Shown here: positions 44,415 through 54,035 of the stretch, piece by piece
Layout of the letters: every line of letters begins with the position of its first letter
Numbering within the stretch: the first letter of the stretch is position 1
NCBI GenBank assembly: GCA_937923405.1
Contig: CALDUY010000001.1
Span: 161,900 to 225,899, forward strand
Length of the DNA: 64,000 nt
Source of the DNA: an uncultured Gemmataceae bacterium
GTDB taxonomy: Bacteria > Planctomycetota > Planctomycetia > Gemmatales > Gemmataceae
Direction: 5' to 3'
Notes under the pieces: generated by a model
Told to the model about the DNA's origin: nothing
What the model saw: only the letters and a program-made list of their open reading frames with translations
Databases searched by the model: none
Translations under genes and position numbers: made by a program

Positions 44415-47400
44415 TCAATGGTTAAACTGGAACGCTTTGGAGTTTATCAGCGCCCAGGCAAGATCCTGTACTCCGGGATGGCGACGATCCACGGGAGCTG
44501 GGAAGTCCGCCACCTCTTTCCGCAGTCGAGCTAACTCGACATCCTGAGCCCGGAAGGCGTTCTCCAACGCAGCTTTCTGCTCCCCAGTTCGCTTGTCCGG
44601 CTCGATGGCCAGTAACGGAGCCAAGTGAGCTGGCGGTCCCTTCAACGAAAAGGGTTGCTTGGTCGTCGTCACCATCAGGCGGAACTTCCCGATGGTGTGT
44701 CGTCCACCGTACCGCTGAACCAGCGTCAACGTCAACTCCGAACCCGAGGCGAAAGTCAGGGGATCTCGCAGCGCAAAGATCGCCTCGTGCGACTTGCCCA
44801 ACTGATCCGCCAACGCCCAGCCGGTCCCTGGGTTATTGTCGATGGCGTTCTGGACCGGGAAGCCATTCTGCGAAAAGGTCGCCTGAGCATTATACAACGC
44901 TACCGGCTTCGGCTGCTCCATCTTGCCTAGTTCCACCGCCTCGACTTTCAGTTCTTGCAATACCAGGTTACCATTAGGAGCACGGCCTGGCCCTTTGGCC
45001 GGTAGACTCGGGTCGGACAGCACCTCCAGACGCAACCCCGTGATGCCGACCAACGGCGTCTTCACTTTGATCGTATAGAGGTCTTTATCCTCGTTCTTTC
45101 CCGAGAGTAAGACCGAGCCATCGTTCTGTCGCGTGAAGGTGGCGCCGGACTCCGCTCTCATCTCGACGATCTCGACTGCTTGCCAATTGGGTTGGCGTGG
45201 GAAGCTCGCCTCCCAGGCTTGCTGTCGTTGGGGGATGGTTTTCTCGTAGGCGGCGAGTGCCTCCTTCCTCTTATTCGCTTCGGCGAGCATGTCCTCGTAA
45301 AATTCCTCGCTGTCACGAATCGCCTGAAGGGCTTCGGCCAGTTCCTTCGGCGTGGGATAACGGGCCAGACAGGAGAGGAACAGTTCCTCGACGATTTTGC
45401 GGGTGTCCTTTTCAGTGCGGAGCAACTGCGAAATGCGGTTCTCGCCATCCTTGACCGCGTCGGCGACAACCGGGCCATTGACGAGGTTCAGAACCGGTCC
45501 CAGTTGCAAGCCGCCGCTCCGTTCGCATTCACAGGCACTTTCGCGCGGTGGTTTGCCGAACAGATCAAGAAAGCCGCCCGGCGCATCCTGCGTGCTGTCG
45601 AGCAGCTGAGCCGCTCGCGAGCCGGCGGGCAACCCTGGCAGTTTGCTGCGTGCGCCGGTAGCCCGATGGATAGCGTCGTACAGCACCTCGGCTGGCAGCC
45701 GTCGAGCGATAGCGTGACTATAGTTGAGCTGATCGTCGGCGTTCCAGTCGTTGGTCGCCACCGAGTGTTGATATGTCCGCGATTTGCAGATCAGCTTCAT
45801 CATCGTTCGCACATCAAAGCCGCTCTTAACGAACTCCTCGGTCAATCGATCGAGCAGTTTAGGATTAGTCGGCGGATTGCCGGCGCGGATGTCGTCGATC
45901 GGCTCGATCAACCCAACGCCCAACAGATAGGCCCAGAGACGATTGACATAGCTACGCGCGAAATACTGGTTCTCCTTGGAGGTGAGCCACTTCGCCACCT
46001 GCTCGCGCCGCGTTGCTGTCGCTGGGGCTAGGTCGTTGTGCGGATAAGGGAAGACGGGTGGAGTCACTGCGCCAGTGCGAGTGTGGTTAATTTCACCACT
46101 TTTCAGATCGGAAATAATCTCTACTAGCGGAGTCGCGCCCTCGACCGCGCTGCCGCCCACTTTCTGATTCTTGTAGCGCGGATCCTCAGTGCGGCCCACC
46201 TGAGTGAAGAACGCCGACAACTGGTAGTACTGGTCCTGGGTCCAGCGCTCGAACGGGTGGTCGTGACACTTGTTGCAATTGAACCGCACACCGAGAAACA
46301 GTTGCGTGGTGTTCTCCATCACCGCGTCCGGAGTGCGTAGTACCTTGTAGTAGCTAGCCTGCGGGTGATCCAGGTTCGAGCCAGATCCGGTCAGAATAGT
46401 GTAGACGAACTTGTCATAGGGCATGTTGTCGGCCACGGCCTGACGAATCCAGGCGCGGAACTTCGCCGCTCCCGCTTCGCCGAGGAACTTGCGATTGACC
46501 TGCAATAGATCGGCCCATTTGTTGGTCCAGTGTTCGATGAAGTCGTCGCTACCCACCAGACGATCGACTAGCTGCTCGCGTTTCTGCCGGCTGGGAGTGG
46601 TGTCGGCTAGGAAGGCCCGCACTTCATCGGCGGTCGGCGGCACGCCGGTCAAGTCGAGATACACTCGACGAATAAATTCTCCATCGGTGCAAACGTCCGA
46701 GGGCAGAATCTTCACCTGACGCAGTTTCTCGTAGACCAGCGTGTCGATCCAGTTGTACTCCGGAGCCGGCTGCCATACGAAGCCGCTGCGATCCCCCATG
46801 ATGATGAGCGTTGTCGCCGCGTAGGCTCCTTCGTAGCGAGCCATTACCGTCGTTTCTCCGCGACGGATCGCCGTCACTGTGGCCGCTCGATCGACAGTGG
46901 CTACCTCGGTATTGCTCGACTCCAGAAATGCTTCCAAGGTGACGTCGCGGACACGACCATCGGTGTAGGTCGCTAGCACCGCGAGCTGTTGTTTCTGCTT
47001 GGGCAAAGGAATAGTCGCACTGCCAGGATAGACCTCGATGGAGCGAACGCGCGGCTTGTCCAGATCGAGTTTGACACCCGCGCTGATCCACCCTTTGATG
47101 ATCTCGTAGTACGGTTCGCCCGGCTGGGTCAGCACCAAGCCGACGTGGGGCACCGCTCCGGACGGCTTCATCAGCATCAGGCTAGCATCCGGTGCCGCGC
47201 GATTGATGCGGCGGGCAGCATGATCGTCCGTCAAGGCGCGATGATCGAACAACGGATCATAGCCACGTAGCGACAGCTTGAAACCGCCCTTGCCCGATTC
47301 CGCGCCGTGACAAGTGCCCTGGTTGCAGCCCAGCCGCGACAGCACCGGCATGACATCCTGAACGAAGCTCGGTTCCGGCATGGTCTGCTGCCCTTTGACT

Positions 47401-47720
47401 TCAACAGGAATGTCCAAGGATTGCTCGGCGAGGCGGACTTGAATGGTCCCGCTGCCGTCCTCTGTGGGTCGCACGACTCCAGTCGAGGAAATTTTCACAC
47501 ACTTCGGAGCGGTATATGACACCATGCGAGTGACATCGATCCGTTCGCCGTTCTCCAGCGTGCCAGTCAACACCAGCTGCGAGTATTCAAACGGTGAGGT
47601 CAGTCTCACGCGCGAGGGTCGGGCTTCCAGTCGTGTCAACTTCGCGCCAGGCGGAATCGCCTCGCTGGCGGCGAACACCGCTCCGGGGAGCAACAATATG
47701 ATCAGGATAGAACGAGACAT
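44415..47720 (-). CDS. DUF1549/DUF1553 planctomycete giant exported protein
   Basis: An 1101-residue exported protein. A signal peptide ([16 protein letters not shown]) is followed by Ig-like Big_2-type segments, a cytochrome-like CNQGTCHG near residue 130, a DUF1549 domain ([21 protein letters not shown] onward) with the [12 protein letters not shown] motif, a DUF1553 domain ([18 protein letters not shown] onward), and a C-terminal beta-rich domain. ATG 47720 has GGAGG upstream. The family is hugely expanded in planctomycetes and function is not established; involvement in polysaccharide breakdown or electron transfer has been suggested. It is transcribed after the cytochrome c-WD40 gene. 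Confidence 0.92.
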   Translation of the reverse strand: MSRSILIILLLPGAVFAASEAIPPGAKLTRLEARPSRVRLTSPFEYSQLVLTGTLENGERIDVTRMVSYTAPKCVKISSTGVVRPTEDGSGTIQVRLAEQSLDIPVEVKGQQTMPEPSFVQDVMPVLSRLGCNQGTCHGAESGKGGFKLSLRGYDPLFDHRALTDDHAARRINRAAPDASLMLMKPSGAVPHVGLVLTQPGEPYYEIIKGWISAGVKLDLDKPRVRSIEVYPGSATIPLPKQKQQLAVLATYTDGRVRDVTLEAFLESSNTEVATVDRAATVTAIRRGETTVMARYEGAYAATTLIIMGDRSGFVWQPAPEYNWIDTLVYEKLRQVKILPSDVCTDGEFIRRVYLDLTGVPPTADEVRAFLADTTPSRQKREQLVDRLVGSDDFIEHWTNKWADLLQVNRKFLGEAGAAKFRAWIRQAVADNMPYDKFVYTILTGSGSNLDHPQASYYKVLRTPDAVMENTTQLFLGVRFNCNKCHDHPFERWTQDQYYQLSAFFTQVGRTEDPRYKNQKVGGSAVEGATPLVEIISDLKSGEINHTRTGAVTPPVFPYPHNDLAPATATRREQVAKWLTSKENQYFARSYVNRLWAYLLGVGLIEPIDDIRAGNPPTNPKLLDRLTEEFVKSGFDVRTMMKLICKSRTYQHSVATNDWNADDQLNYSHAIARRLPAEVLYDAIHRATGARSKLPGLPAGSRAAQLLDSTQDAPGGFLDLFGKPPRESACECERSGGLQLGPVLNLVNGPVVADAVKDGENRISQLLRTEKDTRKIVEELFLSCLARYPTPKELAEALQAIRDSEEFYEDMLAEANKRKEALAAYEKTIPQRQQAWEASFPRQPNWQAVEIVEMRAESGATFTRQNDGSVLLSGKNEDKDLYTIKVKTPLVGITGLRLEVLSDPSLPAKGPGRAPNGNLVLQELKVEAVELGKMEQPKPVALYNAQATFSQNGFPVQNAIDNNPGTGWALADQLGKSHEAIFALRDPLTFASGSELTLTLVQRYGGRHTIGKFRLMVTTTKQPFSLKGPPAHLAPLLAIEPDKRTGEQKAALENAFRAQDVELARLRKEVADFPAPVDRRHPGVQDLAWALINSKAFQFNH

Positions 47721-47751
47721 CTTGCCAATACCTCCGCGAAGGGAATGTACC

Positions 47752-49203
47752 TTAGTTCTGTTCCAACGGGACCGGAGCAAACTCCCGAATCACCTTGCCT
47801 GTCGCCGCTTCACTGAGTCGAATCGTGCCATCCAGACCCGCTGAAGCGATGGTCTTGCCATCGGGATGCACAGCGACGGCATAGACCGAACCAATTTTAT
47901 CCAATTTGGAGAGCAATTTGCCGCTATCGGTTTCGTAGACACGCACCTCACCTTGCTGATCCAGCGACGATCCCGCGACGAAGAACGTCCCTTCCTTGTT
48001 GAAGCGCAGAGCAAAAATGCGTCCGGGCATTCGCTGATACTCACGCACCTTGTTGGCGTCATCGCCGATCATTCGTTGCACGACCCGATGCATCTTGTAC
48101 AACCGCGGCGTGCCATCGGAGCCACCAACGATCAACTCATCGTACAGTTTCTCTTGCCCATCGACCGCTTTGACCTTCGTCGGCTTGGGCATGGGTCGGC
48201 GATCAACGGCGAGAAGTCCGCCCTTAAGGGCACCAGGAGTGATACTGGTGATGTTGTCCACGAAGCGTTGCGTTTTGACCACGGTCAGCTTCATCGACAT
48301 GTCGCGCGAGACGGACACCAGATGCTCGTTGTCCTGCGAGAAGACCGTGCCCAGCACCCAGTCGCCGTGCGCCCCCTGAAAGAGTACCTGTTTGCCCGTT
48401 TCCGCGTCGATGGCTCGCAGGGTGTTGTCGGCACAGCCAAACGCGATGAGCTTGCCATCAGGGGACCAACTGGCTCCGTAGAGGGTGTCGAATGTCGTCG
48501 AGACAGAGTAGAGAAGGCGTCGCTTCTCAACGTCCCAGACCTGGATTTCACCAAAGCGAGCTGGCGAGCCTCCCGCAGCGGCGAGTCGCTTGCCATCCGG
48601 CGAGAAGGCCACCGACTGAATGCGCTCACTCAGGCCAATCAGCCGAGCCACCAGCCCGGAGCCATCCGCTTTGTGCAAGAGTACCTCGTGATATCCCGCG
48701 ACCGCGAGTAACTGCCCATCGGGCGAATAGTCGATGGAGGTGATGACGGGTAACTGACGATATTTCGGAGGGTTCTTTTCATCAATCAAATCCTGCACGC
48801 TTTTGGGGGTGTCGTCCTTGGCCCCTTCGTCGATCCAGCGACGCAGCAGTTCGACGTCAGCTGTCGACAGCGCGTCGCGATTCTTGGGCATCAACGGCGG
48901 CTTGTCGCCCTGGGGAATGACCTGAGCGATGAGTTCGGACTTGCCGGACTGTCCAGGCACGATGGGAGCCTTTCCGGAATCGCCGGGTTTCATCAGGGCG
49001 GCATGGGTAGTCATGACATAGCCGCCCATCGCCCGAGCTGGTTGATGACAGCCTTGGCAGTGTTGTTGGAAGATGCGGCGCACGTCGCGATAATAGCTGA
49101 TCGAAGCGGATGATTTCTCGTCGTTTTTGGAAGAGTCGGCGACACTAGCCACGGTGCTGGCCAGCAAGACAAATCCGGCAACGAGCGATCGAAGCACGGT
49201 CAT
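47752..49203 (-). CDS. Cytochrome c-WD40 repeat protein paired with DUF1549/DUF1553
   Basis: A 483-residue exported protein: signal peptide (LVAGFVLLASTVASVA), a planctomycete-type cytochrome c with CQGCH at about residue 50, then WD40-type beta-propeller repeats such as VAFSPDGKRLAAAGG, ASWSPDGKLIAFGC and AVAVHPDGKTIASAGLDG. The pairing with the DUF1549/DUF1553 gene 31 bases downstream is a recurring planctomycete arrangement. It should be periplasmic, bringing redox and scaffold functions to the partner. Confidence 0.9.
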   Translation of the reverse strand: MTVLRSLVAGFVLLASTVASVADSSKNDEKSSASISYYRDVRRIFQQHCQGCHQPARAMGGYVMTTHAALMKPGDSGKAPIVPGQSGKSELIAQVIPQGDKPPLMPKNRDALSTADVELLRRWIDEGAKDDTPKSVQDLIDEKNPPKYRQLPVITSIDYSPDGQLLAVAGYHEVLLHKADGSGLVARLIGLSERIQSVAFSPDGKRLAAAGGSPARFGEIQVWDVEKRRLLYSVSTTFDTLYGASWSPDGKLIAFGCADNTLRAIDAETGKQVLFQGAHGDWVLGTVFSQDNEHLVSVSRDMSMKLTVVKTQRFVDNITSITPGALKGGLLAVDRRPMPKPTKVKAVDGQEKLYDELIVGGSDGTPRLYKMHRVVQRMIGDDANKVREYQRMPGRIFALRFNKEGTFFVAGSSLDQQGEVRVYETDSGKLLSKLDKIGSVYAVAVHPDGKTIASAGLDGTIRLSEAATGKVIREFAPVPLEQN

Positions 49204-49414
49204 AGAGAGATCCTCGCAGGTTGGTTCAAGTCGCGAGAGAACCGGGCGGGACAGCCGACATCGGTAGGTCTTTGGTCAAGTCGGCGGTAATAGCTATCTG
49301 CTCATCATGCCATGCCCACCCGCCGCTGACAAGAGGCGACAACGAGAAAGGGAAAAGTTCCCTCCGGGGGTCCTCTTGCCGAGTTACGGGGTCGATGCCT
49401 ATGTCAATCTTGCC

Positions 49415-50125
49415 ATGATTCACGTGCATCGACTGACAAAATACTACGGCGATTACGTCGCCATTCGCGATGTCTCGTTCGACGTGCAAGCCGGCCAGGT
49501 CGTCGGTTTTCTCGGCCCCAATGGCGCGGGCAAATCGACGACGATGCGCATCCTGGCCGGCTACCTGACCGCTAGCTCGGGCCGCGCCACCATCGCCGGA
49601 CTGGACGTGTTCTGGGATCCCGTGGCCGTGCGGCGCAAGATTGGCTATCTGCCTGAAAGTTGCCCGCTCTACCCCGAGATGCGCGTCACCGAATACCTCA
49701 CCTACCGCGGCGGCATCAAAGGCTTGCACGGTCGACTCTGCCGACTGGCCGTCGAGCGCATTGTCGAACGCTGCTGGCTCAGCGACGTGCGGCGACAGTT
49801 GATCGGCACGCTGTCGAAAGGCTTTCGCCAGCGTGTCGGGTTGGCCGATGCCATCTTGCACGATCCGCCGGTGCTGATTCTCGACGAGCCAACCGCCGGG
49901 CTGGATCCGGGCCAGATTCGTGAGACGCGCGGTTTGATTCGCGACCTGGCTCAGCAACACACGGTGTTACTCTCGACGCACATTCTGTCCGAAGTCGAGA
50001 TGACCTGTGATCGGGCGATCATCATCCATCGCGGCCAAGTCGCCGCCTCCGGCCGACTCGATGAGCTGCGGCCCAGACAACAGACCCTGGAAGAGTTCTT
50101 CGTCCACCTGGTCGAGCAAACCTGA
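49415..50125 (+). CDS. ABC transporter ATP-binding protein, GldA-like
   Basis: A 236-residue ATPase with Walker A GPNGAGKST, signature-like LSKGFRQRVGLADA, Walker B VLILDEPTAGLD, and switch His in LLSTHILSE. The signature is LSKG rather than LSGG, as in GldA and related ABC-2 ATPases. ATG 49415 is used; the frame extends 36 codons upstream without family similarity. It forms an operon with the two following genes, nine bases apart, matching the GldA-GldF-GldG arrangement. Confidence 0.9.
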   Translation: MIHVHRLTKYYGDYVAIRDVSFDVQAGQVVGFLGPNGAGKSTTMRILAGYLTASSGRATIAGLDVFWDPVAVRRKIGYLPESCPLYPEMRVTEYLTYRGGIKGLHGRLCRLAVERIVERCWLSDVRRQLIGTLSKGFRQRVGLADAILHDPPVLILDEPTAGLDPGQIRETRGLIRDLAQQHTVLLSTHILSEVEMTCDRAIIIHRGQVAASGRLDELRPRQQTLEEFFVHLVEQT

Positions 50126-50134
50126 CGAGTTGCC

Positions 50135-51193
50135 ATGTTCGACACGATGACTCTGCCGCCAACTGTCGGCTATGCGGCCCTCGCCGTAATCGGCCTAGTG
50201 CTGCTGCTGGGGCTGGCCGTTTTGGTGGTCGGCCTGTTCGAGGCGCGCAGCCTGCTACGCCGTGAATTTACGACTTACTTTATCTCTCCCATCGCTTATG
50301 TTGTTCTCGTCGTGTTTTTGCTGGTGACGGGCATGCTGTTCGCAGTGACGTTCGGCTTGCTAACGACCAGCGGGCCACGCGGCACGGAATGGCCGATGCA
50401 GACGATGTTTGCCGACGAGCGCTTTTGGCTGGTGTTCCTGTTCATTCCGCCCTTGTTGACCATGCGACTGTTTGCCGAGGAGCGGTCCAGCGGCACGCTG
50501 GAAATGCTGATGACCGCCCCGTTGCGCGACTGGCAGATCGTCTTGTGCAAGTATCTGGCGTGCCTGGCGTTCTACGTCGTGTTGTGGCTGCCGACGCTGC
50601 TCTATCTGCCCGCGCTACTAGGCGCGTCGTGGCCGGTGGTTCGGCCTGTGTGGACGCCGTTCAGTCTGCTTTTGCTGGGCGGACTGGGGGCGTGGCTCAT
50701 AGGCTTGTTGCTGCTATTACCGCGAGTCGGTACCGGACTGCGGCTGGTTTCGCTACTGTTGTTCCTGGGCGGCTTCGTCGCTGCCCTAGTCGGCGGAGTG
50801 TTGCACTACACCCGCGATGCGGATCGGTTGCTGGAGATCCCCGTCACGTTGGATCCGTATCCGGTCCTCTCGACGTATTTGGGTCTCTTCCTGGCTGGGG
50901 CGATGTTTCTGGCCCTGGGCTTGCTCGTCTCCAGCATGGTGCGAGATCAGATGGTCTCGGCTCTGCTGGCCTTGATTCTGGGGTTGCTCTTTCTCGTGGC
51001 GGGCTTCTGGCGGCCCGAACAGGATGGCAGTCTGATCTATCGCCTGATCTACTTCTTCAGTGTTCCGCTGCACTTCGATCGGGCGTTCACTCGTGGTGTG
51101 ATCGACACCCGGCCGCTGGTGCTGTACGTCAGCACGACGCTGTTTTGTCTGTTTCTGACGGTGCGTAGCCTGGAGGCGCGGCGATGGCAGTAA
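50135..51193 (+). CDS. ABC-2 permease, GldF-like
   Basis: A 352-residue permease with about six to seven hydrophobic helices. The block ARSLLRREFTTYFISPIAYV near the start and the segment FAEERSSGTLEMLMTAPL (residues about 112-129) are typical of ABC-2/GldF permeases. An additional N-terminal helix precedes them. It overlaps the next gene by 10 bases. In Bacteroidota the family supports gliding; planctomycetes do not glide this way, so the substrate is open. Confidence 0.88.
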   Translation: MFDTMTLPPTVGYAALAVIGLVLLLGLAVLVVGLFEARSLLRREFTTYFISPIAYVVLVVFLLVTGMLFAVTFGLLTTSGPRGTEWPMQTMFADERFWLVFLFIPPLLTMRLFAEERSSGTLEMLMTAPLRDWQIVLCKYLACLAFYVVLWLPTLLYLPALLGASWPVVRPVWTPFSLLLLGGLGAWLIGLLLLLPRVGTGLRLVSLLLFLGGFVAALVGGVLHYTRDADRLLEIPVTLDPYPVLSTYLGLFLAGAMFLALGLLVSSMVRDQMVSALLALILGLLFLVAGFWRPEQDGSLIYRLIYFFSVPLHFDRAFTRGVIDTRPLVLYVSTTLFCLFLTVRSLEARRWQ

Positions 51194-53628
51194 CCTCGTC
51201 GGATCCGCGGCGTGGCAATCGCTTGCTCACCCGTTTGCACTATTTGATTCGGCTGGTCGGTCTGTTGGGAGTGCAGTCGGCCTTGGCCGGCGCGGTGCTG
51301 CTGCGGCCCGCCTCGCTGGACGAACTCTTCGCCCAGGTGGACGCTCCCGAACTGGGCGGTTACCTGCTGCTGGGCGGAGCGGCGGCGGCTCTGTTCGCTC
51401 TGCTCATCGAAGTGCTCGTTCAGCTACCGGTTCTGTTCGGTCGGCGTTCTGCTTTGGGGATCAACGCTCTGCTACAAATCCTCCTGGCGGTAGCGTTGCT
51501 CGTCGGCGTGAATGTCTGGTCGTTCTTCCACTCGGCCCGCTTCGACTGGACTCGCGACCAGCAGTTCACCTTGCCTGTTCAGGTGCGTGAACAATTGGCT
51601 CAGCTTGATCCCAACACTGAGACGACGATCGTATTGTATCAGCGCCAGCGTAGCAGTGGACTGCCTCAGGAGAAGCCGGATCCGTTCGACCTCGAAGCCG
51701 AACGCAAGGTGGTCGAGAAGATCAACGACCTTGTCGAACTGTTCCGAGAGATCGGCCCGCGCTTCCGCGTGGAGACGCTGGATGTGGCCGACCGCCGTTT
51801 CAACGACAAACTCGATGAAATCACTCGAAATAGTCCGGAATGGCGAGCTGCTATTCTCCAAGCCCCGACGAGCAGCATCTTCATCCACTCCGGACGATCG
51901 GTGCAGCGACTCAGTTTTAACGAGTTCTATCGACTGGATCGTGGAGCGAGCGAGGCTCGCGACAACTTGGTTCTCCGTGCTGTCGGTCCCGGTCCGATCG
52001 TGCAACAGATCGTGCAAGTAGACGAACGCCGTCCGAGAATCGGCATCCTGGTCGCCCACGAGGCGTTGTCCAGCGAAGGAGCGATCAACGAATACACCTT
52101 TTCCGGAGCGGGTAAGGCGCTGAAAGCCGCCGGCTTCGAGGTGCGCGACGTGGTGTTACGCGGCCCGAACCTGGAACCGACCCTCGATTCTCTTGAAGTT
52201 ACCCGCTACGATCGCTGGTTAGAGGATCTCGAGGATCTCGACCTCAGCATCCGCACTACCGAGCGCGAGATTCAAGCACTGGAACGGCTGGCCGAGGAAC
52301 TGCCCTCCGGTTCGTTGGCGGGAATCAATCGGCTAGTGGCTTCGTTCGGCGAGCAGTTCGACCCTCGGTTTCTGACCCTGCGAGTCACCGAGAGCAACCG
52401 CGAGTTGGTTCGGCGTGTCGTGGTCAACTTGCTCGACGCCGAACGCGAGGCTCTCGTCCTCGACCGCGAGGAGCGGGAACGGCTAGCGGAGAAGCTGGCC
52501 GGTCTGTCGGGCGATCAACTGAGCGAACAGAAACATTTGCGCGACCTGCATGCACGTTGGTTGCGAAACTTGTCCGACGTGGACCTGCTCATCTTGCCGC
52601 GCTTGACCCGGCTGCCCAACGGCATGGTCATCACGCCGCGACTCCACGACCTGGACACACGCCAGGCAGAGTTGGTGCGCGACTTTCTTCGTCGCGGAAA
52701 ACCGATTCTCGCCTGTCTGGGACCGACGAACACGCCGGCGGGATTGGGCCGACCCGGTGAGGAGACTGGCACAAAATCACCTGACGAGTTGGAAAAACTG
52801 TTCGCCGAACTGGGCATCGTCTTCGGCAAGCGCACAGTGCTGTTCAACGTCGAGAAACGCGGGTTTGCCGATCGCATGGAAAACATCTTCCGTCAGGCCG
52901 AGCCGATCCAAGTCCCGCCTTTGCGTCTGGAATCGGCGGCGCTGACGTTCCTGGAACCAACAGCGGCAGTGGGGGTGGCAGCGGCCAACGGCCTGTTCGC
53001 TCTGCCGTTCGTGCGGCCCCGACCAACGCCGTGGAAGCCCAATCCGATACGCGAGAGTCTGCGTTTGGCCAAGGCCGAGTCGGGCGGTCGGCTGGAGTTA
53101 CGTTCACGGTTCCTGCGTCCAGTGTTTCTCGATCCAGTGCGACTGCGCGCGTTGAACGTCGATCCGGAAGTGTTGGCCACCGACGCGGCAGCCTGGCACG
53201 ACGAACAACCCTTCCGCACCCGGGTTCGCCCTGTGCCGCGTTTCGAGCCACCCGCTCCGGACGATCCGGACAACGGCACGCTAGAGATGCGGCGGCGCGG
53301 TCCATTCGGGGTGGGCGTGGCTATAGAGACACGCTTGCCGCCAGAATGGGGCAGCGAGCGTACCGTGCGCGTGGCAGCCATCGGGCAGGCTGGTCTGTTC
53401 ACCGGACCGGAACTGACGCCGGCTCAGGAACGCCTGCTGCTCGATACCTGCAACTGGTTGCTGGGCCGTGAGGAACGCCTCGCTGCCGACGTTCCGGAAT
53501 GGAGCTATCCTCGAGTGCGGATGAGCGAGGAGGCGGAGCGGCTGTGGCTACTCGGCGCTCGCTGGGGACTGCCGGAACTGTTCGCCTTCTTGGGCCTGGT
53601 CATGCTGCTAACTCGTCGTCTTCGCTGA
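51184..53628 (+). CDS. GldG-like ABC transporter auxiliary protein
   Basis: An 814-residue protein with several N-terminal helices, a large extracytoplasmic region and a C-terminal anchor (LPELFAFLGLVMLLTRRL). The stretch SARFDWTRDQQFTLP after the N-terminal helices is the start of the ABC_transp_aux/GldG domain. Later parts (DLLILPRLTRLPNGM, ELVRDFLRRGKPIL) match the second half of that domain. It carries a long charged coiled-coil-like segment at about residues 340-450. Probably the periplasmic partner of the preceding ATPase and permease. Confidence 0.87.
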   Translation: MAVTSSDPRRGNRLLTRLHYLIRLVGLLGVQSALAGAVLLRPASLDELFAQVDAPELGGYLLLGGAAAALFALLIEVLVQLPVLFGRRSALGINALLQILLAVALLVGVNVWSFFHSARFDWTRDQQFTLPVQVREQLAQLDPNTETTIVLYQRQRSSGLPQEKPDPFDLEAERKVVEKINDLVELFREIGPRFRVETLDVADRRFNDKLDEITRNSPEWRAAILQAPTSSIFIHSGRSVQRLSFNEFYRLDRGASEARDNLVLRAVGPGPIVQQIVQVDERRPRIGILVAHEALSSEGAINEYTFSGAGKALKAAGFEVRDVVLRGPNLEPTLDSLEVTRYDRWLEDLEDLDLSIRTTEREIQALERLAEELPSGSLAGINRLVASFGEQFDPRFLTLRVTESNRELVRRVVVNLLDAEREALVLDREERERLAEKLAGLSGDQLSEQKHLRDLHARWLRNLSDVDLLILPRLTRLPNGMVITPRLHDLDTRQAELVRDFLRRGKPILACLGPTNTPAGLGRPGEETGTKSPDELEKLFAELGIVFGKRTVLFNVEKRGFADRMENIFRQAEPIQVPPLRLESAALTFLEPTAAVGVAAANGLFALPFVRPRPTPWKPNPIRESLRLAKAESGGRLELRSRFLRPVFLDPVRLRALNVDPEVLATDAAAWHDEQPFRTRVRPVPRFEPPAPDDPDNGTLEMRRRGPFGVGVAIETRLPPEWGSERTVRVAAIGQAGLFTGPELTPAQERLLLDTCNWLLGREERLAADVPEWSYPRVRMSEEAERLWLLGARWGLPELFAFLGLVMLLTRRLR

Positions 53629-53634
53629 ACCGGG

Positions 53635-53724
53635 TCATGGCAACCGTTCGACCACGACCCGCCCTTGCGACTTCATCTCCAGGGAGAGCTTGTGGCCAGC
53701 CAGCATCCGAGAACCCGGCATCGA
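53635..53724 (-). pseudogene. Possible C-terminal gene remnant cut by repeat element
   Basis: The minus strand reads MLAGHKLSLEMKSQG then RVVVERLP and a TGA stop, a plausible protein C-terminus of about 28 residues. Reading backwards it runs directly into the boundary of the repeat element at 53725. It may be the tail of a gene interrupted by that element. Too short to assign a family. Confidence 0.3.
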
Positions 53725-53888
53725 TTAGTACGCGTTAACAACATGGTGTAGCGGATCGCAGGCTAAAGCCTGCGCCTACCGATTCGGATTGGCAGCTAGC
53801 CGCAGGCTTACGCAGGCGAAAACAAGTTTCTGCCTGCGATCGCGCTTCCTACTTCGGTGCCTGTACACCATTTGGAAAAGCGCTCTAA
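53725..53888. mobile_element. MITE-like element, copy 2
   Basis: A 164-base element bounded by TTAG and CTAA with the same ends as copy 1 (36158-36275): ATGGTGTAG near the left end and TACACCAT near the right, ending GGAAAAGCGCTCTAA. It contains about 45 more internal bases, including GCAGGCTAAAGCCTGCG and GCCGCAGGCTTACG palindromes. Non-coding; likely mobilised in trans or a relic. Confidence 0.75.
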
Positions 53889-53941
53889 TGCCTCCAGTGT
53901 GAGTCATTGCTGTTGCAGGCCAAGGATGATGAACGCCAACC

Positions 53942-54019
53942 CTAGTTCCAGATCGTATTGACCGTACCTTGAATTCGGCGATCGGCTTCTTCGTTAGGAT
54001 ATTTTGGCTCGTGACGCAT
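53942..54019 (-). CDS. Short reading frame or truncated gene start
   Basis: A 25-codon frame starting MRHEPKYPNEEADRRI with a near-perfect ribosome binding site (AAGGAGGAGG) eight bases upstream. It lies 16 bases after the beta-CASP RNase stop on the same strand. A shift of one base after the middle would extend it by LELGLAFIILGLQQQ, which looks protein-like, so it may be a frameshifted remnant. No family is recognised. Confidence 0.35.
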   Translation of the reverse strand: MRHEPKYPNEEADRRIQGTVNTIWN

Positions 54020-54035
54020 TGACTTATCCTCCTCC

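Larger units (their letters stand above)
53629..54035. other. Intergenic region with repeat element and gene debris
   Basis: Between the GldG-like gene and the beta-CASP RNase gene. It contains the element at 53725-53888, flanked by two short minus-strand reading frames described separately. No other gene is recognised. Confidence 0.6.
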
